From: Bacteroidia bacterium
GTDB taxonomy: Bacteria; Bacteroidota; Bacteroidia; CAILMK01; JBBDIG01
Direction of reading: 5' to 3'
Length of the DNA stretch: 64,000 bases
Assembly (NCBI GenBank): GCA_040880525.1
Contig: JBBDIG010000021.1
Coordinates: 1-64,000 of the forward strand
Position 1 is the stretch's first letter; the number at the start of each line of letters is the position of its first letter. Made by a program: the position numbers and the translations under genes. Of the stretch, positions 16,302-26,044 are shown in pieces. The notes beneath the pieces were generated by a model. It was given only the letters and a program-made list of their open reading frames with translations. It did not search any database and was not told the DNA's origin.

Positions 16302-16604
16302 ATGATCAAGATAAAGCAGGAGATACGGGAAAAGGGCGGTTCATTTTATTATGAAGAAAATGGACAGAGGCTTGCGGAAATGGTATACGTAAATGCAGGG
16401 AGCGAAACGCTGATCATTGAACATACCGAAGTTAATGGATCGTTAAAAGGGAAAGGAATTGGCAGAAAACTTTTAGGGAGTTTGGTGGAATTTGCCCGTG
16501 CAGAAAAAATCCGGGTAATAGCCCTTTGTCCCTTTGCCAAAGCGATCTTTAAACGCAGCCCCGAATGGCAGGATGTGCTTTCTAAATCCATTACTCCTAT
16601 TTAA
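16302..16604 (+). CDS. GNAT-like N-acetyltransferase of the short YjdJ/NATD1 type
   Basis: 100 residues, the usual length of this minimal GNAT family. The acetyl-CoA site is visible as GKGIGRKLLGSLVEFAR, followed by ALCPFAKAIFKRSPEWQDVL, a conserved ending in the family. The family is annotated by fold, and its acceptor substrate is not known. It is preceded by the T9SS gene stop and followed by a DUF4287 protein on the same strand with 56 bases between. No strong regulatory signal is seen. Confidence 0.85.
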   Translation: MIKIKQEIREKGGSFYYEENGQRLAEMVYVNAGSETLIIEHTEVNGSLKGKGIGRKLLGSLVEFARAEKIRVIALCPFAKAIFKRSPEWQDVLSKSITPI

Positions 16605-16660
16605 GTCCTTGCAGAAATATTCCTGATATAACCGAACCTATAAAAAATCCCGGATTTACT

Positions 16661-17212
16661 ATGGATAAGGCCACGCAAACCATGATTGAAAACCTGCATA
16701 AGAATACAGGCAAATCACTTGAAGAATGGATATCGATTGTTAAAGAGCAAAACCATTCAAAGCACGGAGAGATAATCAAATTCCTGAAGGAGCAACATGG
16801 TTTCACGCATGGGTTTGCCAATCTTGTTGCGCATAAAGCCAAAGGGTCAGATGCCGGTTCATCAAGCCAGGATGAGTTGATCGCGAAGCAATATCAGGGC
16901 AAGGAGCATCTTAAACCGATATATGATGTGCTGATAGCTCAAATGCAGCAGTTTGGAGAAGATGTGGAAATTGCTCCCAAGAATACGTATGTCAGCCTGA
17001 GGCGGAAAAAGCAATTTGCTATGCTGCAACCTGCTACGAAAACGCGTTTTGAAATTGGAATAAATTTAAAAGGCCATGAACCGGAAGGAAAGCTGGAGGC
17101 CATCAGAGCAAAAAATTCTATGTGTTCTCATAAAATTAATATTAATGATATTAAGGAGATTGATACTGAGGTGGTAAAGTGGCTCAGAATGGCTTATGAC
17201 GAGGCCGGATAA
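16661..17212 (+). CDS. DUF4287 / DUF5655 domain protein
   Basis: 183 residues. The N-terminal about 70 residues match DUF4287 (TGKSLEEWISIVK...KHGEIIKFLKEQHGFTHGFAN), and the C-terminal half is DUF5655 (APKNTYVSLRRKKQFAMLQPATKTRFEIGINL). The pairing is common in Bacteroidota and other bacteria. The DUF5655 fold is related to small DNA- or nucleotide-interacting proteins, but no biochemical role is established that I know of. Probably cytoplasmic. Probably co-directional with, but independent of, the acetyltransferase gene. Confidence 0.82.
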   Translation: MDKATQTMIENLHKNTGKSLEEWISIVKEQNHSKHGEIIKFLKEQHGFTHGFANLVAHKAKGSDAGSSSQDELIAKQYQGKEHLKPIYDVLIAQMQQFGEDVEIAPKNTYVSLRRKKQFAMLQPATKTRFEIGINLKGHEPEGKLEAIRAKNSMCSHKININDIKEIDTEVVKWLRMAYDEAG

Positions 17213-17349
17213 GCCTGCACAGCCTTGTTAACCCCGCAGGTTGGGTCAACAGCAGAATAAACATCGCTGCTTAATTCACGGTTATCCATTGCAGGGTTGC
17301 GGTGTCAGGAGTTTCCTGGCCGTTGCATTCTATTTAATTATTGATCTTC

Positions 17350-18387
17350 ATGACGCTGTTATTCCTTTATTTATTTATTGCACTTTTTACTTCTTTTTTA
17401 TGTTCCTTGATGGAAGCTGTTTTGCTTTCCACACCGCTTTCCTACCTGCTGTCGAAATCGGAGCAGAGAGTATATTCAGCCACCGAGTTTATTAAATTAA
17501 AGGAAAATATTGATAAGCCTCTTTCTGCTATTTTATCTTTAAATACGATTGCGCATACGGTAGGTGCAGCGGGAGTTGGGGCGCAGGCCACACTGGTATT
17601 TGGAGAGGCTTCATTCGGAATTATTTCCGCGATACTCACCATCCTTATCCTGGTGGTGAGCGAAATTATTCCTAAAACGCTGGGTGCCAATTACAGCAAG
17701 GAGCTTATGGGCTTCACGGTCAGAATCATTAAGGGGATGATTTTTATAACTTATCCTTTAGTAATACTCTCTGCAGGATTAACGCGATTGCTCTCCAGGA
17801 AAAATACTGAATTAACCACAAGCCGAGAGGAAATTTCAGCTTTGGCAAACATAGGACAAGAAGAAGGTGTATTTGGAGATAAAGAAAATAAAATAATTCA
17901 GAATCTTATCAGATTAAAAAGTATCCGGTTGTCAGAAATATTGACGCCCAGGATCGTAGTGGAGGTGGCGGACGAAGAAATGAAACTTCAGGAGTTTCTC
18001 GATAAAAAGGAGCTTATGCACTTTTCGAGACTACCGGTTTATGCTGAAAACAGGGAAAATATTACAGGTTATGTATTTAAAGAATTGGTGTTTGAAAAAT
18101 TAGCAGAAGATCAATTTGACCTGAAACTAAAAGATATAAAAAGAGAAATTATAATTTTTCCTGATTCACAAACACTGTTCATGGCCTGGGAGATCATGCT
18201 CAGCAAAAAGGAACATATTGCGCTGGTAACGGATGAATATGGAGGAATGGATGGAGTCGTTACGCTCGAAGATATTATTGAGACCTTGCTGGGTTTTGAG
18301 ATTGTTGATGAAAAAGACAAGGTGGATGATATGCGGAAATATGCCCTGGACAAATGGAAGATCAGGAGAAATAGAAATAAGAGCTGA
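17350..18387 (+). CDS. CNNM/CorC-type membrane protein with CBS domains (hemolysin-like, DUF21)
   Basis: 345 residues from the ATG at 17350 (a TTG lies 9 bases upstream in frame). The N-terminus has three to four membrane helices of the DUF21/CNNM domain, including VVSEIIPKTLGANY. Residues about 195-330 are a CBS-domain pair (LTPRIVVEVAD...SRLPVYAENRENITGYVFK, then HIALVTDEYGGMDGVVTLEDIIETLLG). It is shorter than many CorB/C proteins because the C-terminal CorC_HlyC domain is missing. Relatives move or sense Mg2+ or Co2+ at the inner membrane. Transport specificity is inferred only from family. Confidence 0.88.
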   Translation: MTLLFLYLFIALFTSFLCSLMEAVLLSTPLSYLLSKSEQRVYSATEFIKLKENIDKPLSAILSLNTIAHTVGAAGVGAQATLVFGEASFGIISAILTILILVVSEIIPKTLGANYSKELMGFTVRIIKGMIFITYPLVILSAGLTRLLSRKNTELTTSREEISALANIGQEEGVFGDKENKIIQNLIRLKSIRLSEILTPRIVVEVADEEMKLQEFLDKKELMHFSRLPVYAENRENITGYVFKELVFEKLAEDQFDLKLKDIKREIIIFPDSQTLFMAWEIMLSKKEHIALVTDEYGGMDGVVTLEDIIETLLGFEIVDEKDKVDDMRKYALDKWKIRRNRNKS

Positions 18388-18456
18388 GCAAAAACCTCAT
18401 GATCTTTTCATTAAAAGAAAACAGGAAATTTAATTGTTGAGGAAATATTTTTAATG

Positions 18457-19746
18457 TTATAGAAATGAAATATCCTCTTTAATATTTCCTTTAGGCAAAA
18501 CATATTGCAGCGTTTTACCAGTTTTTTGTTCCAGCATGATGGCGCTTTCATCAAGCAGTTTATTTAGCAGTTTGCCATGATGGTGGCGAATAGTGAGGAG
18601 TTCAAGTCCTTCTACGGTTTCGATTTTAAAATGCTTCTCGAGGTTTTGCAGGAATTCGGTGAGTTTGCGCTCGTGATGGTCAGTGCAAATGGAAAAGCTG
18701 ATGGCAGATTTCTGCATCACGTTCATCTTCATACCTGAGCGTGCCATTTCCCTGAATATTTCGCTCATGTGGTGCTCAGCCATAAAAGAGAAGTCGCGGG
18801 TGGAGAGCGACACCAGCACCTGATTTTCCTTAACAATAATAATAGGTACGCCCTCCTGCATTGGAATTCCGGACTCAATGAGCGTTCCCGGTGTTTCCGG
18901 CTTCAGGAATGACCGCACCCGCAGCGGGATCTTTTTATTTTGCAGCGGCTTTATGGTTTTTGGGTGGAGCACCGTAGCGCCATAATATGTCATTTCAATT
19001 GCCTCTTCGTAGGAGAGCTTGCTGAATTGCCGCGTACCAATGAATTTTTTGGGATCGGCATTGAGAATTCCCGGTACGTCTTTCCAGATCACAACCTCAT
19101 CAGCATCCAGCGAAAATGCAAAAATGGAGGCCGTGAAATCCGAGCCTTCACGGCCCAGGGTCGTGGTATGGTGGTCGGGCGTGCTTCCAATAAATCCTTG
19201 CGTAATGACCGGCATTCTTTCCAGAATGGGCATCAGCTTGTTGCGTATAAGGTTTGGCGTAACGTCCCAGTTCACAACGCCCTCGCGGTGGTGGTTGCTC
19301 GTCATAATGAAGTTCCGGGCGTCAACCCACCGGCAGCGCAGCCCGGAATCGTTCAGGTAGGCATGTATAATCCGTGTGGCGAACAGCTCCCCATAACTCA
19401 CTACCTGATCGTAAATGTAGTCGTATTCCTCCGAAAATTCCTTTTCAAAGTAGCATTCCAGGTTCAGGAACAAAGAATCCACTTCTTCCCAGATTTCATT
19501 ATCTTCATCAGCAAAAAGCGATTTCATTATTGAAAAATGAAAATCCTTTATTTCATTAAATATTTTAAGAAAATCACCTTTATCGTAATATGTGTCCAGC
19601 AGGTTTTCCAGCGCGTTGGTGGTTTTCCCCATAGCTGAAATGACGAACAGCAGCCTGTCATCAAGATTTTGCTTAATAATGGTAGCAATATTCCTCACAG
19701 CTCCGGCATCCTTTACGGACGCACCTCCAAACTTAAATATCTTCAT
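18457..19746 (-). CDS. aspartate kinase
   Basis: 429 residues. It catalyses phosphorylation of aspartate, the first step to lysine, threonine and methionine. The N-terminus KFGGASVKD is the nucleotide-binding signature, and GREGSDFTA and the KDVPGILNADP region complete the kinase domain (residues about 1-270). The C-terminal about 130 residues are paired ACT-like regulatory domains. It is a monofunctional enzyme, because no homoserine dehydrogenase domain follows. The gene lies alone, 3' end facing the CNNM gene. Confidence 0.92.
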   Translation of the reverse strand: MKIFKFGGASVKDAGAVRNIATIIKQNLDDRLLFVISAMGKTTNALENLLDTYYDKGDFLKIFNEIKDFHFSIMKSLFADEDNEIWEEVDSLFLNLECYFEKEFSEEYDYIYDQVVSYGELFATRIIHAYLNDSGLRCRWVDARNFIMTSNHHREGVVNWDVTPNLIRNKLMPILERMPVITQGFIGSTPDHHTTTLGREGSDFTASIFAFSLDADEVVIWKDVPGILNADPKKFIGTRQFSKLSYEEAIEMTYYGATVLHPKTIKPLQNKKIPLRVRSFLKPETPGTLIESGIPMQEGVPIIIVKENQVLVSLSTRDFSFMAEHHMSEIFREMARSGMKMNVMQKSAISFSICTDHHERKLTEFLQNLEKHFKIETVEGLELLTIRHHHGKLLNKLLDESAIMLEQKTGKTLQYVLPKGNIKEDISFL

Positions 19747-19802
19747 TATTTGAAATTATAAAAATTAAAAGCGGGTAAAAGAAAAGATTGTTCAAAAAAT
19801 AA

Positions 19803-20282
19803 CTAATGGGTGGCAAGTTGGGAAATTTGCTGTTCCCGTAGCCTGCCATTAATCCATTCCGCATCCAGTTCAGCCTTGTATTTTTTGTAAAATTCAATAG
19901 CAGGATTGTTCCATTCCAGCACCTGCCACGCCATGCGCCTGGCTCCGGTGCGGTGCGCTTCGTTCAACACAGCCTCAAAAAGCAGGCTGCCGATTCCTTT
20001 ACACCGCCAGTTCTCCTGCACCACCAGATCTTCCAGGTACAGCGTTTTCCCTTTCCAGGTGGAATAGGTAAAGAAATAAAGCGCCATGCCCGTGATCTTC
20101 CCGTCATTCTCTGCGACAAAAAAATGAAATGCCGGAGATTCTGCAGCAAAATCAAGCTGAAGCTGTTCCAGCGTGAGCGTCATTTCTTCCGGAGCTCTTT
20201 CAAATACCGCCAGTTCATATATAAGCTTATGCACCTGTGGAAGGTCTTTTTCGGCTCCTTTCCGGATGTGGCTTGCCTGCAT
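19803..20282 (-). CDS. GNAT family N-acetyltransferase (diamine acetyltransferase-like)
   Basis: 160 residues from the ATG at 20282. A longer frame to 20357 would overlap the divergent fbp start, and the family begins at HIRKGAEKDLPQVHKLI. Motif A (ENWRCKGIGSLLFEAVLNEA) and the downstream VLEWNNPAIEFYKKYKAELDAEW are typical of the SAT1-like branch. It probably acetylates a polyamine or amino-acid-like amine with acetyl-CoA. The 68-base interval to the fbp start carries both promoters. Confidence 0.88.
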   Translation of the reverse strand: MQASHIRKGAEKDLPQVHKLIYELAVFERAPEEMTLTLEQLQLDFAAESPAFHFFVAENDGKITGMALYFFTYSTWKGKTLYLEDLVVQENWRCKGIGSLLFEAVLNEAHRTGARRMAWQVLEWNNPAIEFYKKYKAELDAEWINGRLREQQISQLATH

Positions 20283-20349
20283 TACGATTGTAGATTGCTG
20301 ATTGGATAAAAAGTGTGAATTTTGGGCGCGAAAATAATAAAATGATAAC

Positions 20350-21348
20350 ATGCTCAATCCAGTTAAAACCCTCTCTCAATTCATTGTTGAAACACAATCT
20401 CTATTTCCACATGCTACAGGCGGATTTACCCGGCTGATGAGCGACATCAGTACGGCAGCCAAAATCGTGAACCGGGAGGTAAACCGGGCCGGGCTTGCAG
20501 AGATCCTGGGCAGCGCAGGCACCACCAACATCCAGGGAGAGGAAGTAAAAAAGTTGGATGTGCTGGCCAATGAGCAGTTCATTGCTGCCCTCTCAGCCGG
20601 TGGAGAATGTTGTGTGATTGCTTCTGAAGAAAATGATCATGTCATCCCCGTGGACAATGATTTTACTGCCGATGCAAAATATGTGGTAACAATGGATCCG
20701 CTGGACGGCTCCTCTAATATTGATGTGAATGCATCTATCGGGACAATTTTCGCGATTTACAGACGCCAGTCGAAATCGGGAGCGGGCACTGAGGCTGATT
20801 GTCTGCAAAAAGGCGATGCGCAAGTGGCAGCGGGCTATGTCATCTACGGATCATCTACCATGATGATATATACCACAGGATCAGGTGTCAATGGTTTCAC
20901 GCTGGATCCTTCTATCGGTGAGTTTTGCCTTTCGCATCCAAATATTCGCACTCCGGAAAGAGGGAAGATATTTTCGATAAACGAGGGCAATTATCCGCAC
21001 TTCAGCGATGGCATCCGCAAATACATTGAGTTTGCGAAGGCTGACCACAAAGCTTCTGACAGGCCCTACTCCGCCCGGTATATTGGCTCGCTGGTGGCCG
21101 ATTTTCACCGCAATCTGCTGAAGGGAGGTATATTCCTGTATCCGGCCACTACCACCGCAAAAAAGGGAAAACTGAGGTTGGTTTACGAATGCAATCCCCT
21201 CGCATTTATTGCAGAACAGGCTGGCGGCAAGGCCACTGATGGTCGCCAGCGCATTATGGATATCCAGCCCGGAGAATTGCATCAGCGCGTGCCATTGTTT
21301 ATTGGCAGTGCCGCAATGGTGGATGAGTTGGAAAAGCTGCTGGATTAA
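20350..21348 (+). CDS. fbp: fructose-1,6-bisphosphatase, class 1
   Basis: 332 residues. It hydrolyses fructose 1,6-bisphosphate in gluconeogenesis. Diagnostic residues: [27 protein letters not shown] (the metal-binding DPLDGSSN), and [25 protein letters not shown] near the C-terminus. Start at ATG 20350 ([11 protein letters not shown]). Its stop codon is immediately adjacent, with zero bases between, to the end of the oppositely oriented formimidoylglutamase gene, so the two transcripts converge with no terminator between them. Confidence 0.95.
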   Translation: MLNPVKTLSQFIVETQSLFPHATGGFTRLMSDISTAAKIVNREVNRAGLAEILGSAGTTNIQGEEVKKLDVLANEQFIAALSAGGECCVIASEENDHVIPVDNDFTADAKYVVTMDPLDGSSNIDVNASIGTIFAIYRRQSKSGAGTEADCLQKGDAQVAAGYVIYGSSTMMIYTTGSGVNGFTLDPSIGEFCLSHPNIRTPERGKIFSINEGNYPHFSDGIRKYIEFAKADHKASDRPYSARYIGSLVADFHRNLLKGGIFLYPATTTAKKGKLRLVYECNPLAFIAEQAGGKATDGRQRIMDIQPGELHQRVPLFIGSAAMVDELEKLLD

Positions 21349-22194
21349 TTACGGATTGATCCTGGCAGCCGCAAAATGATAAGCGGCTACAGCCGCAAGC
21401 CTTGCGGTTTGGTTATCAATATCGAAACTGGGATTAAGCTCATAAATTCCGAGAGAAATAATCTTCTCTGCTTTCCCGGCTATTTCCATCATAGCCAGTA
21501 TTTCTGAGGGGGTAAATCCATCGGCAGCAGGAGCGGAAACGCCTGGCGCAAAAGCGGCCTGTAAAGCATCCATGTCAAGGCTCAGTACAATTTGATCGCA
21601 TTTTTCCCGCAACTCATTCAATACCGTTTGAAATGCCGCAACTGCTTTCCCCAAACGGATTTCCTCGAAAGGAGCCACATGTACCTGTTTCTGCCTGGCA
21701 TATTCCCAGAGCTCCGGTGCATTGGCGTGCTTCTGTATTCCGAATTCCACAAGATTTTCTCCTGCGATCAATTGCTGCTCTATGGCCATGTAGAATGGAG
21801 AGCCACTGGTAATAAGCGGCTTATCTTTCCGAAGATCGAAATGCGGATCAATATTGATGCAGCCAAGCACAGCGCCCGGAGGCATCGAAGTTTTTATACC
21901 CTTCAGGTGGCTGTAGGCATGGTCGTGGCCCCCGCCAACTACCACCCCAAAAGATCCTTCAGATGCTGCTTTTGTAATAGCAGCCGCAGCCGCCTGGTGG
22001 TTTTTGTCAATATCTGTCCCGCATTCAGCATCTCCCCCATCGTGGAACTGTTCCATAACTCCGTGCGGCCCTTTGAGGCGGGCAAACATTTCGCGAAAAC
22101 GTGCGGGTCCTTCTTTAGCGCCTTGCCTGCCGCCAGTATTTGCTACAGCAACGTCATCAGGGATCCCTGTGAGCCACCATATATTTTTGTTCAT
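21349..22194 (-). CDS. hutG: formimidoylglutamase-like enzyme of the arginase family
   Basis: 281 residues from the ATG at 22194. The binuclear Mn-binding motifs of the ureohydrolase fold are present: GGGHDHAY (metal His), NIDPHFDLR (the D-x-H-x-D motif), and SLDMDAL (D-x-D). The C-terminal SLGIYELNPSFD resembles the family E-x-NP ending. HutG hydrolyses formimidoyl-glutamate in histidine degradation, but no other hut gene is in this window, so the specific substrate is uncertain among ureohydrolases. It converges with fbp. Confidence 0.8.
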   Translation of the reverse strand: MNKNIWWLTGIPDDVAVANTGGRQGAKEGPARFREMFARLKGPHGVMEQFHDGGDAECGTDIDKNHQAAAAAITKAASEGSFGVVVGGGHDHAYSHLKGIKTSMPPGAVLGCINIDPHFDLRKDKPLITSGSPFYMAIEQQLIAGENLVEFGIQKHANAPELWEYARQKQVHVAPFEEIRLGKAVAAFQTVLNELREKCDQIVLSLDMDALQAAFAPGVSAPAADGFTPSEILAMMEIAGKAEKIISLGIYELNPSFDIDNQTARLAAVAAYHFAAARINP

Positions 22195-22236
22195 GACCAA
22201 ATATTTTAAATATTACGTCCGAAATTGTTTGATGTT

Positions 22237-24303
22237 TTAGTCGCCATCGGGAGGACGCGTAACCGTAACCGGCTGGCCGGCTTCATTTTTATTTAATACC
22301 GGTTCTTCTACGAAATACATCTCCACCTCGCCTTTATTTTTAGCATGAATTTTCCCGCGGTACCGGCATTTGAAGTGGTCTTTTATTAAATGGTAGGTGG
22401 CACTTGAAATATTCACCTGCCCGGGTTCACAGTTTTGTTCCATACGGGCTGCAAGATTTACAGTGTCTCCCCAAATATCATAGGCGAATTTTTTCAGACC
22501 CACTATTCCTGCCACCACAGGTCCGCTGTGCAGTCCAATCCTGATGTTAAAAATTCCCTGCTGCTTTCTATACTCTATGATAAAATCACGGATGGTCAGC
22601 GCAGCTAAAGTACATTGAACGGCATGGGCAGGATTATCTTCAGGCAAGCCACACACCGCAAGATAAGCATCACCTATGGTTTTGATTTTTTCCAGATTAT
22701 ACTTTCCGGATATATTATCAAAGGCTGTAAAACAATAGTCAAGTTCCTTTACTAGGTCATGTGGCGATAATTTTTCACTAATCTGGGTGAAGTCCACGAA
22801 ATCGGCAAACATTACCGTTACGAACTCAAATTGCCGTGCATCTGCTGAGCCTTTTTGCTTTAGCTCCTCCGCCACCTCTGCCGGAAGAATATTCATAAGA
22901 AGGTCATCTGACTTCTTTTTTTCGACTTGCAACTCTTTGGTTCTTTCATTCACTTTAATCTCAAGTTCCTCTTTTCTTATTTCCAGAAGCCGCTGTTTCT
23001 CCTGCTCTTGTTCCAGTGTTTTCTGGGAAAGCACTTTTACCTGCGAAAGCTGATGGGTCAGGTTTTTATGAATATCGCCAAAATACCAGGCTAAATAAAC
23101 TGAAATGGAAATTGGTATGCTAACGCAGGCCAGGCCTATGCCGATCAAAGCCAGCAGTCCTGAAACCGAATCATCAGATGAAATAACTATTTTTGTTTTT
23201 ACCATAGCCAGGACAGAGATGGTAAGAATAAAAAGTATGCAAAATAATAGTCCTGCTCCTAGTATTTTCGCACCTTTTACTTTCCGCAAAATACCATACA
23301 TAATAGCTATTATGGCTTCTACTGCAACAACCAGAAGTAGTGCTGTAACTGAATAGATAGCCCATCCTATTCCAAAAAGCCGAAGGATAATTGTAACAAT
23401 TGATAAGGAAATTATTAAATAAAATATTATCCTTTTTTTCTTAGTAAAAATTTGATTAATGAATCCGCTGAAACTTATTGACAAAGAGCAAATCAAAGGA
23501 ACAATCATATAGAGCGCCTTGAGTTGGATACCTGGATTATGCATAATTTGATTTAAATAACCAATCATACATAAACCGGCCACACTAATTGCAAAAAAAC
23601 TGAAATATAGGTTTGAAATAATAAATCTGGAATAAAAAAACAGAAATAGATGAAGAATGCCCAGCGTTAAAAAAATGGCAAACAAAAGAATTGTGATGAA
23701 GCTGAAAATAGTTGTCCTTTCGTGCGTGGCATTAATTGCGGAATCAGGTTGCATCAAAAACATCCTGAACCCTGCGAAGGATGACCAAAATCTCCGATAG
23801 TTTTTGGAGGCATCAAAATTCGCGTATCTGACAGCCAGCACTTGTTTCCCTGTATCGGCAAAAGAGAATACAAAAGGAACATTTTGCGGGTCATAATATA
23901 CACTGCTATTCCTGTCTTTTATTTCCCCATAAGTTTTTATAAGGACACCATTCAGATAAATTTCTGAGGCGCCACGATGCGATAAGGTTAGCGCAAGAGG
24001 TACATTGACCAGCGATGAATCAATAAACAGATGCAACCGGAACCATGCAATTCCACTAAACCAATGGTCTGTGGCTTTTCGTGACTCCGGCAGTTCCATG
24101 TCCGGTTCCTGTATCTTCCATTCGCTGTCATCAAACGCTTTATCAGCAAATTCCGGTGAATCCTCCTGAACGAACCTCCAGTGCTCATTAAAATTGTAGG
24201 TCAGGCTATCTTTAGTGAGATACAGCGGGTTTGTCTCATTGGCATCTTTCGCTGATGCCACTACGAAAAGGAGAATTGCAAGGGCCGATAACAGAATTTT
24301 CAT
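22237..24303 (-). CDS. membrane-bound class III adenylate/guanylate cyclase with 7TM sensor region
   Basis: 688 residues. After a signal peptide, residues about 35-190 look like a galactose-binding/jelly-roll ectodomain (WRFVQEDS, FDDSEWKIQ, GIAWFRLHL, ASEIYLNGVLI). About seven membrane helices follow (residues 200-420), then a coiled coil (about 430-480) and a cyclase domain (485-665). Catalytic features: MFADFVDFT (first metal Asp), KIKTIGDAYLAV, and YDIWGDTVNLAARM. The KTIGD lysine and the WGD aspartate favour ATP as substrate. It should produce cAMP or a related signal in response to a periplasmic ligand. Confidence 0.88.
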   Translation of the reverse strand: MKILLSALAILLFVVASAKDANETNPLYLTKDSLTYNFNEHWRFVQEDSPEFADKAFDDSEWKIQEPDMELPESRKATDHWFSGIAWFRLHLFIDSSLVNVPLALTLSHRGASEIYLNGVLIKTYGEIKDRNSSVYYDPQNVPFVFSFADTGKQVLAVRYANFDASKNYRRFWSSFAGFRMFLMQPDSAINATHERTTIFSFITILLFAIFLTLGILHLFLFFYSRFIISNLYFSFFAISVAGLCMIGYLNQIMHNPGIQLKALYMIVPLICSLSISFSGFINQIFTKKKRIIFYLIISLSIVTIILRLFGIGWAIYSVTALLLVVAVEAIIAIMYGILRKVKGAKILGAGLLFCILFILTISVLAMVKTKIVISSDDSVSGLLALIGIGLACVSIPISISVYLAWYFGDIHKNLTHQLSQVKVLSQKTLEQEQEKQRLLEIRKEELEIKVNERTKELQVEKKKSDDLLMNILPAEVAEELKQKGSADARQFEFVTVMFADFVDFTQISEKLSPHDLVKELDYCFTAFDNISGKYNLEKIKTIGDAYLAVCGLPEDNPAHAVQCTLAALTIRDFIIEYRKQQGIFNIRIGLHSGPVVAGIVGLKKFAYDIWGDTVNLAARMEQNCEPGQVNISSATYHLIKDHFKCRYRGKIHAKNKGEVEMYFVEEPVLNKNEAGQPVTVTRPPDGD

Positions 24304-24476
24304 TTGAGCAAGTTAAATACATTATTGTAATTTAATACTCTGCCCGGTAAAATTTTACACCCATCGTCACGGGTGTGCTGATTTTGCGATAGATTGTTAA
24401 TTTTACCTTTTTTTTGATAAATATCAGCATACGTTATTTACATGATGAGTAGCTTGTTTTTCTCAGCCGGATTTAA

Positions 24477-24944
24477 ATGAGTTTGACACATCAAAAAATC
24501 TTGAGAACCATGAAGGATGCAAATGCACTTTTAGACAGGATTAAAAGAAAACGACAGGAAGTTGCGGACTATCTTAATAAGAATGAGCCGAAGCAATCCC
24601 GTTTCATCACAATCTCAATCGTTGCCGGTGCACTGGCTGCGGCTTTAACTGCCGGACCCGGTGTTGGCGGGAGTGGTTTTATTGAAACGGCCAGCGGACT
24701 CGTTTCTTTCGGTATCCCGGTATGGCAGGTGCTCTGCCTGTTGGCTACTGTTCTATCCGTGTCAGCAGTTATCTCAAACGGGTTGTTGAAGTCAAACGAT
24801 CTGACATCCAAAATTTCACAGGTTCGCGGCTGCGATGCAAAACTTGAGGGCCTGGAAATTATGCTCGATATGGAACAGATTGACCTGAAGCAGGCAACCT
24901 CTCTGTATACACAGTATCTTACCGAAATACCACACGTCAGATGA
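24477..24944 (+). CDS. small membrane protein, unknown function
   Basis: 155 residues. A basic coiled-coil N-terminus (residues about 10-38) precedes two hydrophobic segments (about 43-65 with a Gly/Ala-rich run and 78-103), then a helical C-terminus with heptad-like leucines (about 110-150). No family is recognised. The architecture, two helices flanked by cytoplasmic coils, is like small scaffold or effector membrane proteins, but nothing supports a specific role. Start at ATG 24477. The gene is isolated between the cyclase and pirin genes. Confidence 0.6.
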   Translation: MSLTHQKILRTMKDANALLDRIKRKRQEVADYLNKNEPKQSRFITISIVAGALAAALTAGPGVGGSGFIETASGLVSFGIPVWQVLCLLATVLSVSAVISNGLLKSNDLTSKISQVRGCDAKLEGLEIMLDMEQIDLKQATSLYTQYLTEIPHVR

Positions 24945-25117
24945 TGTGTATCCACATTTTCTCCCCGCGTTTAATCAGAAAATGCGTATTGGAAAAATTA
25001 TGTGCGAAACTTGAGTTAATAATTTAATAGCTGATTATATTTTGGGGAATTCAGGTCTGGTTGTAGCCCATAAAAACATTGCGTTACAGAAATAGTTATG
25101 ATAAAAAAGTTTACCCA

Positions 25118-25969
25118 ATGCGAAAGATTAAGCAAACCCACCAGGCGGTTTATGCCCCTATTGACGATCTCATCACCTACCGGGCTTTGCCGCTCCCTGC
25201 TCTTGAATTTCTGGATCCATTCCTTTTTCTGAATCATCACGGGCCGCAGCATTATAAACCCGGCAATAATGGACTTCCATTCGGACCGCATCCCCACCGC
25301 GGGTTCGAAACGCTCACACTGATCCTGAACGGTGAAATAACGCATAAGGATTCGTCAGGTGGCGAGAGCACGATCTATGCTGGCGGCATACAGTGGATGA
25401 CCGCAGGTAGCGGACTTATCCATTCTGAAGTTTCATCAGAAGAATTTAAGGAAAATGGCGGCCTGGAAGAGGTGATCCAAATTTGGCTGAACCTGCCTTC
25501 AAAGCTCAAAATGACGGAGCCAGAATATACGGGACTACAGAAAGAGGAAATTCCGAAAGTTGTGCTGGATAATGGCCGGGTTAGCGTGGATGTAATTTCA
25601 GGGCAGTGGGGCCAGACGCAAGGCGCCATTGATCCACCCACCCACATCAGCATGTTTACGATCAAAGGAAAGGAGGGGGCTAAATGGGAGGTGGAGGTGC
25701 CGACAGCGCACAATATTCTCTTTTATGTAGTGAATGGAAAAGTGAAAGTAAATGGCCTTGAAGCTGAGACCCATCACCTGGTGGAATTTGCTCATGAAGG
25801 AGAGAAACTGCAGATAGAAGCGCTTACTGAGGTGACCCTGGTTTTCGGTCATGGCGCTCCATTTAATGAACCTATTGTGGCGCATGGTCCATTTGTTATG
25901 AATACGCAGGAAGAGATCCGGCAGGCTATCAGGGATTATCAAAGCGGCAAAATGGGTGAATGGAACTGA
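25118..25969 (+). CDS. pirin family protein
   Basis: 283 residues from the ATG at 25118 (MRKIKQTHQAVYAP). The bicupin fold of pirin is indicated by the metal-binding GPHPHRGFETLT and GSGLIHSE motifs in the N-terminal cupin, and the C-terminal cupin has HNILFYVVNGKVKVNG. Family members are iron-binding, and some have quercetin dioxygenase activity. The physiological role in bacteria varies. A strong bidirectional terminator follows. Confidence 0.93.
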   Translation: MRKIKQTHQAVYAPIDDLITYRALPLPALEFLDPFLFLNHHGPQHYKPGNNGLPFGPHPHRGFETLTLILNGEITHKDSSGGESTIYAGGIQWMTAGSGLIHSEVSSEEFKENGGLEEVIQIWLNLPSKLKMTEPEYTGLQKEEIPKVVLDNGRVSVDVISGQWGQTQGAIDPPTHISMFTIKGKEGAKWEVEVPTAHNILFYVVNGKVKVNGLEAETHHLVEFAHEGEKLQIEALTEVTLVFGHGAPFNEPIVAHGPFVMNTQEEIRQAIRDYQSGKMGEWN

Positions 25970-25986
25970 AATGTTAAAATCAGCAT

Positions 25987-26023
25987 AAAAAAAGCAGCTA
26001 CCTTTCTGATAGCTGCTTTTTTT
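25987..26023. terminator. bidirectional rho-independent terminator
   Basis: The stem AGCAGCTA/TAGCTGCT around a CCTTTCTGA loop is flanked by seven A on the left and seven T on the right. It separates the convergent pirin and outer-membrane-protein genes. Confidence 0.9.
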
Positions 26024-26044
26024 ATATTTAGGAAATAGCGAAAA

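Noticed and set aside
24357-24377. Hairpin ACACCC/GGGTGT upstream of the small membrane protein gene
   Set aside because: No T-run and short stem. No evidence that it is a terminator or riboswitch.
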